DNA of 64,000 bases. Origin: Artocarpus heterophyllus (taxonomy: Eukaryota > Streptophyta > Magnoliopsida > Rosales > Moraceae). The notes beneath the pieces are model-generated. The model was not told the DNA's origin. It worked only from the letters and a program-made list of their open reading frames with translations, and ran no database searches. Where the stretch lies: assembly GCA_025403435.1 (NCBI GenBank), contig CM046350.1:16341274-16405273 (forward strand), given 5' to 3'. This document shows positions 21,800-39,341 of this stretch, piece after piece. Position numbers and translations under genes: made by a program. Each line of letters starts with the position of its first letter. The stretch's first letter is position 1.

Positions 21800-22931
21800 C
21801 TATGAAAAAGATGAAGAATTTTGGATCATACGAGTCTATGTCTGGACACAAATGTCTAAATGTATGATCTCTAATATGTTTATGCTTCTCTTGACACCTT
21901 TTTTATTGGTCAACTTTCCCTTAATATAGTCCATACAAGTGTTAAATAAGTAAAATATAAAGTACTAAGTACTTCATAATCTACTAATCTTTTAATTTTC
22001 TCTATGGAGATATGTTTCAATCTTCGGTGCCACAATACAAAGAAATCTTCATTCATATCACATCATTTCATACTAGTATGAACATGCATAGCATTATAAG
22101 CAGTATCATTTTTCAAATGAATAGAGAAAAGACCATCAGACAATGTACCATTCCCATCAAGATTAGATTTATAAAATGAACTAAAAGATGTCTTTGAAAA
22201 ACTAAAAGAATATCCCAAAGGTACAAGTTTTGAAACTGAAATTTAATTCTTAGAGAAACTAGGAATATAAAAAGTCTTTTCCAAATTCAATCTAAAATTA
22301 CTACTTAAAATTAAAGTGCATGTTCCAACTGTCTCTACATCTAAAGACATCTTGTTTTTTGAATAGGTATCTTGTTTATTTCCCACTGGCATCCTTAGAT
22401 TTCGCATACCCTGCAAGGTATTTGAAATATGGAGTTTTTAATATATAGTACACAAGGAAAGATTCGAATATATCAACCTCAAGTGTCTTTAATTGAGCCG
22501 TAGTGTCCCTTATGTCTATGGTGTGTTCACACACACCTTTGACTCCAATGAGTCTTAAGAATAAAAATTTCATTATAAGGATGCTGGCAAGTGTCTTATC
22601 TGATGTTGCAAACTAGTTATCAATGGCATGGCTTTCAGCAATACCTTGAAATTCTTATGCTGATCAACAAAACCTCGAATACTAGTAGAAATATTGGTCT
22701 TTATAAACATCATACTAAGGCCATTAGATCACTCCCATTGGTCATAAAGAGCCTTTTCATATGAAGTGCTAGTGTTAATAATTATTTGTTCGTCTTTTCT
22801 AATAGCATAATCTATGTCAATCTATCCAAGATGATGAAGAATTCTCTCCTTTCATATTTTATAATTGTCCCCTTTTAGTTTAGGAATTTCATATTTATTA
22901 TTAGAGTAATTTGTTGGTTCCAAGGTTGCAT

Positions 22932-24165
22932 AAAATTAAAATACATGCTTACATTCCATAATTTCAAGATTAATAAACATATATTATATTTTACCAATGT
23001 AAATCATGTTCCAAAATTATGAATCTAGTGATATAAAACTTACATGTGGGCTAAAGTTCTAATTCAATTAGATTCACCTAATTTTATGATAAAACTATCA
23101 AATTATGTTTCTTTTTCTTAATTCTGGTAGGTAAATTAAGAAATATAATTTGATATTCTATCCTAATTAACCATAAAATATAATAAAAATTCCTGTGAAA
23201 TAAAATTTATTATATCAATTATGATTAATTACAATAAATGTCATTTTTCTGTATGTGATCTTAAACTACTTAATATATAATTTTCTATAATTAAAGCTAT
23301 TATGACTAAACTTTAATTAAAATTATATGGATCACAAGACATTAAATTTTATTCTAAAAATTTTGTTCATAAATAAATTGCATTTTAACAATAAGCAATA
23401 TAAATAAAATGAACAAAATTCACAATTTATGTACTAAAATATTTTATCCATATTTGTATGCATAATTAAACATACAAAATTAATAATTTTAGCACATATA
23501 AAAATTAAATTTTGATATACTAAATTATTCAACCTAATATTACATGTATAATTAAAACCATAAATTATACATACAAAATAACATAATGAATAATTTATGC
23601 ACATAAAGATACAAAATTATATCTATACAAAATATATAATATTCATAACAAATGCCAAAAATTATAATATTCAAAATTATGAATTTTTCATAAAAATATC
23701 AAATTTTATGAAAAATTTCATAAAAACATTAAAAGTGTGAATTTTATAGATATTTTACAAAAATTATAATTTGTAAAATTTGAAAAAAATACTCATATAT
23801 AATTTCTTAAAATTTTAGGTTTTTTTGAAAAAAATTTCCTCTCCAAAGATGACATGTCGTTTTGCAAATGGGGGAGCAAAATGACCTGTCATTTCTGGTC
23901 GTCTTCTTCCTCCAAAAGTGGGTCATGTGACCCGTCTAACCCGGTTGTTGACCCGTATGAAACCCGAGGGTTTATCTATATTTTGAACACTAAAATTAAT
24001 GGTTTAAATTGCAAAAATCTTAGAAATTGAATATCCTAATGATTTCTAATCTTAGTTTCCATCAAAAACTCTAAAACTCATAACCTGAAATGGAAAAAAA
24101 ATTAACACGTATGTTTTTATCCAAAAATGGCATATTACAAATTAATCAAAGCAAAGTTAAACAAC
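22932..24165 (-). other. Leader of the second copia element
   Basis: Very AT-rich DNA of about 1.2 kb between the gag start and the primer-binding site. A single GC-richer island with repeated GGGTCA/TGACCCG motifs lies at 23840-23980. No ORF of note. Confidence 0.55.
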
Positions 24166-24178
24166 AGCTCCAATACCA
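24166..24178 (-). other. Primer-binding site of the second copia element (mutated)
   Basis: The minus strand reads TGGTATTGGAGCT, the initiator tRNA-Met site with CA changed to TG. It is separated from the LTR by AT, as in the copia element at 1877. Confidence 0.7.
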
Positions 24179-24180
24179 AT

Positions 24181-24676
24181 TGTGAGACTAAATATACGAT
24201 CTAGATATGTAATTAACAATAAGCATACAAGATCATAGATGAAAATGTGATCGAAGACATACTTATGGCCATTGACGTTCTTTGTGTGATCCAAAAACGC
24301 TGCTTGATGTTCCTCCGGTTTGGGAGCTTTTTGAGAACTTCAAAGTTTTTCAATCTCAGAAAAATGATGGTGTGAATACTGAATATGAGTTGCAGGCTTG
24401 GGGACCTCAAAACATAAACTTGTTCTTTTATATATACTGTGCCCATCACACAGTCTTCGACCAAAACCACATCCGGCCAAGAACCCAAATAGATGAGCCA
24501 CTTGAAGCAATTTATTAAGGGCTTAGAGCACTTGGATTAAGCAATTAATGTGCTCGGAGCACTAACATGGTAAACAACTTACAAAGTGTCACCGTACTGA
24601 GCTTTCAATCTATTATTTGATAGTAAAACCAATCCATCTGTTAATTATTTGTTAAAAACAGAAGGAAAATCCCACA
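24181..24676 (-). repeat. 5' LTR of the second copia element (about 496 bp)
   Basis: Plus strand starts TGTGAGACTA beside the primer-binding site. The best outer end is TCCCACA at 24670-24676, an imperfect inverted match to TGTGAGA. The outer boundary is tentative. Confidence 0.5.
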
Positions 24677-27600
24677 TAATGCCCGTGTAATAGGTTAATT
24701 GGATTATGAAGTGGGCAGACAATGTCCAATGGTGCGGGATAATTATCTCATATTCTCTAACTTCTTTTCTATAATTGCAAAAGGAAGCACCATTTATCAC
24801 TTAATTTTGCATTCAAAACTAAGACTATAGGACATTTTAAAAGTCTGGACTAAAATAGGAATACGATTTATTTAAAAATTTGAGTGTTACTTTTGAAATT
24901 AATACTAGTGTTAAAGGGTCAAATAACATTTTTTTTAATCCCAATAATTTTATAAATATTAATCACACATTATACATAAAATTGTGCATTTATTCCAACC
25001 GGAAATCGTGGCTACATCCTCTTGGGAAATTGAAAACAAGATAACTTTCCAAAAGGCGTCTTCTCTCAACTTGGATTAGTTTCGCAATGTTGACTCACTT
25101 GTAACTAGGCATCACTTTGACATATTTTTTGGTACTCCAAAACCAAAATAAATTACGCTCGAGTTACTACTGGATATTGGGAAACTAAAAGCCTAAAGCA
25201 GTTGAAAAGGAAAATAAATATTTTGGTTGACAAATGGCTTCCTGTCAAAATAGATCGCTTGGAATAAAAAGCTAATTAGAAAAGGATTTGGCATATATAG
25301 TTGTTTTTTATAATCTAAACACTCAAGAGCATACATTTCTAGTGATTAAGGAATCTTAAAAAAAAGTACTGATTAAGCAATATATGAAGAAGTCTATAAT
25401 TTAGAAAAGTTGTTTAACCCATTGGTTTAAACTGTGAATAATATAAAGCTTTCACGTGTTAAAGTGTAAAGCTTTCATATGCTTCAGTTTTTCAAACTCA
25501 AATTAATGATTTAAATTACTCTTTTAAACATAAGTACAATTTCCAAAGACATGCATGGCATTGTCTATATATATTATCACATATTTAAACAGAGAAGAGG
25601 GCAATATTAACAGTATCAATTAGTTGTTTTTTTTTTTTTTTGGTTGACTAATCGTTGCATAGGTTAAACAAACAAGTAAATGGGAAAACCCCGAGTCAAG
25701 TATCCCTTTATGCTTGTACAATTTGGATAAAATGGAGCCTAATTTTCCACTAGTTCGCTTATCAAGAAATAGTCAACAATATTGTTTTACTTTCAGATGT
25801 AAACCATTACGAAAAGCACAGTTGAATTAATTGGTACTCTTCAAATTTGAATTTGTGAAGATAAGTTATTCTGTTTATCAGTTTAAGTAATCAGAACAGG
25901 GTTCTGTAAATGATCAATCTATCGAACAAGATAATGTTTTCGAAAAGAAAAGACAAAACATTCTAGTTGCTTTACGCGATATGAGTCAAGAAATGAATTT
26001 GATACACTTTTTTACATATTTCTTATCGGCCAACTTGATCGGATAGATTCAAATATTTAAACAATAAAATATGCCTTCCACTGCGTGGTGTGAGATATAT
26101 TACTATAGATTAATTTTTTAAGTAGCACTAACAAAATCATATCTTAGATATAAATCACACTATTTTTTATTCTATTTTGTATCATTGTCATTCTATCATG
26201 TAAGGCTAATCACAGTAATCACCACAAGTCATTATAACAGTACAGTAATATTTGCAAGTAATTACAATAAGAGCACTCCTATTTAACCCGACGGTGTTAA
26301 AATCCTATTATTCACAATATAATGAGCCCATCGTTACTCACAAGACAGTGAGCTCCTGTAGATTAAGATCCACTATTTTATGAGTAGTAAAGTTTTAATC
26401 ATGTAGGGATAAAATGATTTTTCTTGCTATAATTACATGTATTAAAATACTGTTATTACTTGTGACACAAAAAAAGAATCAAAAGCAGAAGTACACATGG
26501 AATATGTCTTGTCTTTTTTAAAGGACCTTTTTTGTTAGTACTATTAAAAATTAATCCAATATTTATACTCTTACTTAATCAATGACATATTAATCAGGTC
26601 TACTTTAGTGAAATTTCTTTATCACATAATTAAGCTTCTAGCATGGGAAATTTCTTTAATGGTTGTTGAATGTAGTTTCCTAACGACAAAACAGGAAAAA
26701 AAAAAATGGCGCTTGGGGATGTACTAATTATTAAGCTAAAGAAATGGGGAACCCATTTGATTTCTTTTGAATTGTTGTGAATGGAATACTCCTACACTTT
26801 TAAAGTAAAAGTTGACAACCACCGTGGGATGACGATAAGAGGATGATTTATTAAGATTTTCTTTTTATTAAGGATTGTTTCCTCTCATTCGTAGGGGTGA
26901 TAATTTCTGTTTATAAATTAGATTCGAGTTAACATAGACACGATTAACCTTGGCATAAATACAACCCGTTTAACAAACATTATATTAAAATTAAGGGTGA
27001 GGGTTTGACAAAAAAATGATCCATTTATGACCCGATCAACCTATGTCAAAATTAATTTCTTTTTGAAGTAATTTAAAGTTTCCTACAATTAAAGCTGAAT
27101 GAAGCGTATGATTCACATAATTTATAAGAAAAAATTAATTAACAAAGATAAAAACAATATATGTATATATTAAAGTACTTAATATAACTTATGTATGTTA
27201 TGTGTGTCAATTTTGAGTTAAATATGTTGACCCGAAACAATAAAGAAACCAAGGTTTATTGATAGGGCCATTTTTTTTTATTAAGATTATACTAATACGA
27301 AGAGAGCTATTAGTTTAAGGAGGCTAAATCTAATTTATATACATACCTACTATATTAAAATTAAAACCATTATTTGTAAAAAAAAAAACTAAGGGTCATG
27401 GCCCCTAATCTCCATCATTGACCCGAAACTTATTGATTTAATATGGGTATTTTTACATGTCAACCCCAAATTTATGAAAGATAAAACATGCTATCCAAAC
27501 TTATTTATTTGACATTGCTTTTGAGTCGCACCATCGTGTTGAATAGGAAATTGCTGGCTATACTCATTTGGAGTGAGACTATAATTATATCTCTTGCCGA

Positions 27601-28285
27601 ATATAACCAGTTGGGGCGATATAACTTAGGCTTCATGGATGTTAGTAAATAAAAACATGGGCTAAATTCTCTTGTCATGATACTTAGTGATCTCAATAAA
27701 TTCATCTTATAAGGCAATGAACGGGACCGTAAGAACACAACTAATCCCTTTTTTTATTACCCAAAAAAAAGAAAATAAGAGTGGATTCACCGCTAGCTAA
27801 TTAAAGCCTACAGCCACTGAAACCCGTCTAATTGATTGGTCCGAAAAGCTAACCGATTAAACTAACAAACATACAAGTTAAGAACACACTTGCCACATTT
27901 TTTTAACATCTGGCCACATGTGTTGGCTTCAAAAGTTAATATATTATTAGTATTAATCTCTTCATTAATCATGTATTAGGAAATAGGTTAATAAATTTAA
28001 CGTTGCAATATTACACAAAATGATTACCCCAAATTAACGACGACAAATGTCAAGGCACCTTACAATTTTCATGGAAATGAATATTTGTATTCTCTGCTGC
28101 ATTGCATTAGTAGCGATCCTAGTAAAATGAGGTAGTTACATATTCGTTTTACACCCCTTAGAGAGAAAAAGAAGAAAAACAAAAGATGCAAAAATAAAAT
28201 TCCCTGTGGTATGTAAACTAAAGAAGAAAAATTTAGGCATAATATTGGAGAACAAAAGGGTAATATTAACACCAGTGTGAATATT
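24677..28285. other. Intergenic, no gene seen
   Basis: AT-rich, with homopolymer runs (T-run at about 25628) and a MITE-like core (GTGTAAAGCTTTCATATGCT) near 25464. ORFs at 27505-27738 and 28069-28272 show no protein features. The part next to 28286 should include the 3' UTR of the ROP gene. Confidence 0.6.
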
Positions 28286-32889
<4,604 letters not shown>

Positions 32890-33340
32890 TGATTTTTTTT
32901 TTTTTTTGTAACACGCATACGTTTTCTCATCTCTCTCTTTCTTCACTTAGTCCATTTTTCCGATCACTCTGAATAGCGACCTCCCAAACGTCGACACTGA
33001 TAAATATCGTGACTCCGGCCTCGCGATGATGCCCCAGATCTCTAGCTTCACTACATCTGGCGCCAGTACTCCTAAGTATGGCCGTGTGTCTTCTTCTATG
33101 ATGGCGCAACCCGAGGTTTGGAAGAAGGAAGAAAGAAGGGAAGAGAGAAAATAGGAGTGAGAAGAAGAGAGAGAGCAATCTTGCGGACAGAGATGGCCTG
33201 AGTGAGTTGCAACGAGAGATCTGGATGAGGGAAGAGAGAGAGGAATAGAGTGGATGGTGATGGCCTAAGTGGGTCGTCTTCTCCAGCGACAAAAAGGCGT
33301 CCGGCGGGAGAGGGAGAAAGGATAGCAGGGGTATAATCTG
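32890..33340. repeat. CT/GA-rich island with gene-like base composition
   Basis: A poly-T and CT-rich start, a GC-richer core with GACGACC/CGATGATG-type motifs and a GAGA-rich end. The 121-codon minus-strand ORF at 32927-33292 is low-complexity (Ser/Leu/Phe, then His/Arg) and is not supported as a protein. It resembles the islands at 33720-34570, 58980-59340 and 60490-61260. Confidence 0.4.
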
Positions 33341-33719
33341 GTTCTCAAACGTTGTGTATAAAAATATGCCATTAATTTCCAGTTCTAATAAAATATGCAG
33401 TTAATTATTTGTCATTTTTTTAAAATTTTTATAAACATTTTACATTTTTTAATGTAATAATTTTAAAAACACTATTAATATAATTTTTTTAAAAAATTAT
33501 TTTTCAAAATAAAAATATTTTCACCAACTTTAAAATAACATTAAAGGGTTCATTATTTCCCTATTTGTCGGTTTTGAAATACAATAGAGTGAGGCTCTTT
33601 TTTATAAAAAAAAAAATTACATAATATACCGTATTTTAAAAGAATCTAGTTATTTAAACATAAAAAGTAAAACTTAGAACTTTTTATGCGACAAAATTTT
33701 GATCTACAGCAAATTTTAA

Positions 33720-34570
33720 TCTTTTCCAAAGAGGAAAAAAGGTTCTCTTCTCTTTTCTTTTCTTTTTTTCTCTTCCCTCTGCCTCTGATTCTCTCTCCTC
33801 CTCATTTTTTCTATCTCTTCCCCTCTCTATCCGATCTTTAATCTCCTTTCGATGGTTCTCCGACTGTGCACAGATCTGGCATCATTTGTCACTGGCGACA
33901 ATGTTCAAGTCCAACAAAAGCTTCAATGAATGCAGAGGAGATTCGACAAAGATGCATTCACAGCGAAGAATCGTGATGGCTTTTTTCTTCGATGACGATA
34001 GAGCTGGCGCAAGAGAGATTTCGACCAGGCTTCGTTGGAGTCTCTATCGAGAGCTGAAGACGAAGAAGCCGTGGTCAGTGTCAATCTGCGATGAACGCAG
34101 AGGAGCTTCAATGGAGATGCTATTGTGACAAAGAATTGCGATGGCTTTCATCTTCGATGATGACAAAGCTAGCGCAAGAGAGATCGCGACCAAGCGTCGC
34201 TAGATTCTCTTTCAAGATCTGAAGATAGAGAAGTGATAGTCATCGCAATATGGTGTTGATCTACCTCGACTCAATTGGCGCCTCCTTGTTGCATATCTGT
34301 GTCGTTAAGCTCAACAAACAGTTCTGTCTTTGTCGCGGAGATCATACGGGAAAGCCAAAGAAGAGAGTTGAATGGGTGGTTTGTAGATTTACATCGCAAG
34401 CTCCAAACGTCTCTTAATTGCGGTGGAAATCGGAGGGAAGAGCAAGAGGAGAGAGGAGGGGGAGGGGGAGGCGGGCGAGAGAGAGGAGAGAGGAGGGGGA
34501 GGGGGAGGCGGGCGAGAGAGAGGGGTCTTGTTTGGGGAAGAAGAAAGATAGAGTTGAGAGTGAAAGAAAG
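33720..34570. repeat. CT-rich then GC-rich dispersed repeat with internal duplication
   Basis: A CT-rich lead-in (33740-33850) is followed by two imperfect copies of a unit of about 180 bp sharing GATGGCTTT, CTTCGATGA, GCTNGCGCAAGAGAGAT and a GA-rich tail. The motif ATGAYGACAAAGCTNGC also occurs at about 60741-60760, so the two islands are related. ORFs on both strands (33886-34128, 34275-34679 and others) are mutually overlapping and low-complexity. Confidence 0.45.
34454..34527 (+). repeat. G-rich 37-bp tandem duplication
   Basis: Two copies of a unit reading AGGAGGGGGAGGGGGAGGCG, then GGCGAGAGAGAGG. Each has several G-runs and could form a G-quadruplex. Confidence 0.8.
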
Positions 34571-36348
34571 GAGGGAAAAAATATTATGGTACGACATAAA
34601 AAATATCCTAGATATAGCTCGATCGAACACAAATATTCTACTAAAATACAAAACATATCCCACCAAGTTTATGATATGAGAATTTTTCATATTTTTTAAG
34701 GTAAATAAAGATTAAGTCTTAAAATGAGAATACCTTTTTGTTTGTTTGTTTGTTAATGCGTAAATTTCTTTAAAAAGCCACAACGGCAACAGCGAGAGAG
34801 GCCGTGAAGGATGTTTGCGTTACTCCCCACTTTCCTTCTGATAACACCTTCAATTGGTAATTACATTGGCAAATCAACAAGAGGTCTACAGGTTTAAAAG
34901 AGTTGACATGTAATTTTTGATGAAATGATATACTTTTTAAAAAAACGGCAGGTATAATTTCATTACACAGACAACAAGATAACCTAAAAAACTACACGTC
35001 GTTTATATTGAACGACAACAAAATTTACACCGAAAGAGCTGTGATGCTTGAAAATTCAGAAAACTTCTGTTTAAAAGTCGTATAGACAAACGACAGAAAA
35101 ACTTTAAAAAAGGGCTGGATTAGTATTTGGACTGAGACACACAAACTTCTAAACGTGTTTATGCAAAAAGTAGAATTGCAACCAAATATTTTTCTTTTAA
35201 TTATTATAAGTTTTTTTAAAAAATCAAAATGTATGTCATTTTTCTTAAACGACATCAGACTTCAAATAGAGATAGGACGTGCATGTCATTTTATTTTTAG
35301 AAGAGACATATATGTCTTTAAAGTTTACAAGTATACACATATCATTGTATTGTGAAACGTCAAAAAACTTTCAAAGATGAAACCACGTCGTTTTGAATGA
35401 GTTGCATGTTTATGATCTGAGCTTGAGTATTCCATGTCATGTCAGTAAGAAAATTTCGGTGCTTCTTTTTGTAAGCAAAACATGGTTCAACACGTTCTAA
35501 GGCCACAAAGGGCGGTACCTCTGTAAAGTAAGCTAGGATCGATCAATTAGATGGGATGTTAATCTTTCCACGTACCTAAAACTGGAAACATCAATTCAAG
35601 TTCAAAACAAAAAACAAAAAAAACAAAAAAAAAACCTAGAAACATCAATTCAATTAAATTCAATTACTAAACAAGATTGCTGACGGCTGAAACTAAATGA
35701 AAGAGACTAATTAATTCCCTTTTACTGATCTTTCAAGGACTTCAATGGGATTTTTACTTTCTAAAGAATCAATATTGGACTTCCAAACAAAAATTCTAAT
35801 TGTACTCAGCAAATTCTTTTTGTGAACTTTCCATCATCGTTATTTTGATGGTAGAATTAACTCCTCCTTTCAATTCTTTGTTTTCTAGACCATACATGTT
35901 AACTTCGCAAGCTTCACGCATTAGTTGAAGTGTCATAGTCCTCGAGGCTAAGTGAATTATTGTGTCTTCTAAACTCGAGAGCACTATATATATATATATA
36001 AAGGCAAGACGTGTGTTTCTACTGTGATTGGTGTATTCTGCTGATTAAAAGAAACACAAAAAAAAAAAAAATCTAATGAGATTTTTTATTAAAAAAAATC
36101 AAATATTAACCATCTTTTTCTTATCCCTTCTCGGGCCGATGTGAAAGTTTAAGTGGTGTGTGTATATACGTTTTTAATAATTATATTTTCAATAAGTATA
36201 TATTTTAATAATAATTGATGATATGATATGATAAAAATTTAATCTCATTAATCGATAAAATATTATTTTAATCAACTACTCGTTTTATTACAATAGTTTA
36301 ATTTATATCAAAATGATTAACATAAACAGTATCATCAACAAGTTAACC

Positions 36349-36386
<38 letters not shown>

Positions 36387-38774
36387 TATTTATTTATTTA
36401 TTCCTTGACAACATGATTTTCATTCATTCGATTAAATTCAAACTTTTCAAACCACGTGAATCCCTAGTCTACAGGTAGGACCTCTTCCTTTTCTTGCTAT
36501 AGTTTCTTTGTCTTCGTCCATTAGTTTTGACATCGAAGAAATTATCTTTGACATGTCAAAAGTATATATTATAAGAGCCAGTTTCAAGGGACCCATCAAA
36601 TGACCTAAGTTTTAAAAAGTAAGCTCCAAAAAGGTTGCATCATACCCCAAGGAAACGTCTCTTACTTTACTTATCTTCATATATATGCTAACTTATGTGC
36701 TTGCATCATAAAGCACAACAGAAAGCCCAACTTGATCCCTGGATTCACTTTTGCCCTTCTTTTGCACTGTAATTGCTGAATTAGCATCCTCATTGGCCAT
36801 TGCATTATATTATCTTGAAGAAATAATATTAATGCGCTTATATGCTAATTACGATTATTTCTATAGTTATATTATAACAACAATCAATGTAGTATAGTGC
36901 TAGTGGATATATAATAATTACAAACAAATTAAGTTAAACTAGTAGACAAGGTATATATTATACATTCAGCTAGCCAGGTGCTTGCTGAAAGCAGCTGTGG
37001 CTTTATTTTACGTAACTTGAAGGGATGACATTTGTAAAGTGTAAGCCCAGCTCATAAATAGCTGTTTTTTTTTTTTTTTTTTGAGTGCTTGCAATCTGGT
37101 AGTGGCCATTAGAGGCAACAGCATAATATCAATATCAGCTCCAGGCATCTGAGGTGGCCATTTTCCATGTAATGATAGCAGATCTTTAATGCTCTTTTGT
37201 TTTTCCAAAAAATACGTGCACCCCACCGCAACTAATGTGGTCCCCAATTATAATTTGTAAATAAAAATCCTTTTAAGTAAAAGGTAGTCCCCAACTATAA
37301 TTTTTAAACAAATTTTTTTTTCATTTTTATAGGATTAAAATCTCGTCACTCATAAAATTATAGTCTTAATTTATTATTTAGTTTTTTTTTAAAATAGAAA
37401 GTACTGTCTTATTAATAAAAAAGTTATAATCTTATGAGCTTATATAAAGTTCTTTTTGTAAATCTTATGTTATATATCGTATATTTTATTAATGTGTAAC
37501 GCATCGGTGCCCTTAAAATTGTTCTTGTTTTTTGAAAAACTAAAAATTCTCTTGCACTTTTCTCCTCTTTGCAAGTCCAAGTGAGATTGTACAAGTATTT
37601 TTAGAATCTCGGTTACATATTTTTTTTTTTTGGTTCAAGTACTACTACTATATTTATTACCATATTCAATCTCCATTAGTAACGAGTAACATTAATTAGA
37701 GGGCAGAAAGTTTTTATAAAGATTAAAGAGCAATTCATGTAGTTTAATACGTATCCATCCATCTTGAATTTATTATTATTATTATTATTAATTTGATCAG
37801 TCATGAGTTTTCACACAGCACAAACTTCGTTACCAATGGCCGCAAGATATATCGTTTGTTCACAGTGTAAAGTTCTCATATGTTATAATAAAAGCAAAAA
37901 AGTTGTTATAATATAAAGCTCTCACATGCTACAGTGTTTATAGTTCTAACCACCACGCTAAACACCTTACTAGTTTAATTTGACGAGTAACATGATATAT
38001 ATAGTTTGTTCACACCTATTTTTAATCAGATAGATATATAAACTAAAAGAATATGAGCGGAATTCCATGAATGATTAGTTATACTACCCTTCAACTCTCC
38101 AAGGGTAGAAAGTTCTTCAGCAAATATTCTACCCCTTGAAAAATTCTTTGACGCATATACCCCTTAGGATCACCAAGGGACTTCATTCATAGACATACTC
38201 CCGTCGAGCTAGTGTAGGACAAGTGGGGCTTTTTCATTTAAAAGTCCCATATACATAAATAAGTATTATATCATATTAATATACAATATCCCTTATTAAA
38301 ATTTAAAATAATTTTATAGCTTTTTTTAAAGAGATCTCTTTTTTAATTTCAATAGACATAAAAATCTATCGGAGACAATTATAATATATTAATAAATTTT
38401 TGTTAATTAGCTATTTGTTTACGTAACTAGCACTCACTGATAAAAATTTCTGACTCCATCGGTATGCAACTACATATTTTTCAAAAAGCTAACAAGGAAA
38501 AAAAGAAAGGAACTTATAAAGGCAAGTGCAAACCTTATAATATAGGTTGAAATCAAGGGCAAAAAACTTCTTTCAGTCACCCACCAACCAACCCAATTGC
38601 CTGCCTAAATTAAAAGGAAACCCAAAAAGACAAAAAAATAAAAAAGTCATCCTCTCAAGTTCCCAGCACTTTCGTTTCCGCCAACACATAAAAACCCACT
38701 AGTCCATATTTTGGCACACATTTATTGTTACCACAAAACAGAAAAAACAGAATCAAAGCAAAAACTTGGAAACC
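34571..38774. other. Intergenic upstream of the first ERF gene
   Basis: No supported gene. TA microsatellites at 35978-36000 and 36355-36384, a T-run at 37062-37082, a two-copy motif GTCCCCAAYTATAATTT at 37231 and 37287, and a MITE-like core at 37860-37975. A TATA-like ACTTATAAAG lies at about 38512, some 260 bp before the ERF start. Confidence 0.55.
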
Positions 38775-39341
38775 ATGGTTTTAGCTTCTCAAAGCGAGCT
38801 TCCTCTTAACGAGAACGACTCACAGGACATGGTAATATACCACGTCCTCAACGAGGCCATGTCCCTCAACTCCCCCTTCTTGGCCGCCGCTCAAAGGGCC
38901 CACCACCAATCGGGTTCGACGGGCCCGCTCGAGCCCGTCCGAACCATGCTCATGAAGAAGAAGCAGCAGCACTACAGAGGCGTAAGGCGTCGTCCCTGGG
39001 GCAAATACGCAGCCGAAATCCGAGACTCGACACGGAACGGCAAGCGTGTCTGGCTCGGCACCTTCGAGACCGCCGAGGAGGCAGCCCTCGCCTACGACAG
39101 AGCCGCTTTTAGGATGCGCGGCTCCAGGGCTCTCCTCAATTTCCCCGCCGAAGTCGTCGCCGCGGCCGCAAGCTATACTAATAACAAATTCGCCTCCAGA
39201 ATTAGCGGTTCTGCTGATTCCGCCACGAGTGCTTGCGAGTCTAGTACTAGTAGTAGTACGATCACTGTTGCGACGGTGTCGCCGGAGAGCGGTCGGAGTC
39301 GGGAGGAGGGACAGGGCGTTGAAAGCGTTATCAGGAATTAG
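38775..39341 (+). CDS. ERF: AP2/ERF transcription factor, group IX (ERF1A/ERF2/ERF13-like)
   Basis: A single-exon 188-aa ORF. ATG at 38775 in ACCATGG context is used; the frame upstream only adds a TTG codon. An N-terminal motif [20 protein letters not shown] (9-28) is the acidic motif of group IX ERFs. The AP2 domain runs from [20 protein letters not shown] (66-85) to [10 protein letters not shown] (115-124), with Ala and Asp at the ERF-type positions of the EIRDS region. The tail is Ser/Thr-rich and short. Such proteins bind GCC-box promoters in the nucleus and act in ethylene, jasmonate and defence responses. The gene is much GC-richer than its surroundings. It looks functional. Confidence 0.93.
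   Translation: MVLASQSELPLNENDSQDMVIYHVLNEAMSLNSPFLAAAQRAHHQSGSTGPLEPVRTMLMKKKQQHYRGVRRRPWGKYAAEIRDSTRNGKRVWLGTFETAEEAALAYDRAAFRMRGSRALLNFPAEVVAAAASYTNNKFASRISGSADSATSACESSTSSSTITVATVSPESGRSREEGQGVESVIRN

Larger units (their letters stand above)
20238..22931 (-). pseudogene. Degenerate Ty1/copia gag-pol
   Basis: From right to left on the minus strand: gag start near 22931 (KLKGDNYKI at about 22850), pre-integrase region, integrase core (21461-21799) and RT (20238-20740), which ends at the gap just after YVDDI. Stops and frameshifts occur throughout. Two stop codons in gag replace expected tryptophans and recur in the copy at 63660-64000. The order gag, integrase, RT confirms copia type. Confidence 0.85.

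Noticed and set aside
32927..33292. 121-codon minus-strand ORF
   Set aside because: Composed of Ser/Leu/Phe and His/Arg low-complexity sequence in a CT-rich island.
34271..34690. Overlapping ORFs of up to 139 codons on both strands
   Set aside because: They arise from GA/CT-rich low-complexity DNA and mirror each other.
35796..35984. 62-codon minus-strand ORF next to a TATA-like run
   Set aside because: It begins with GTG and has no upstream ATG, no recognisable domain and no support for a start.
37008..37247. 79-codon minus-strand ORF ending in a Lys run beside a T-run, like a processed mRNA with poly(A)
   Set aside because: No recognisable protein, no target duplication seen; could be chance beside a homopolymer.
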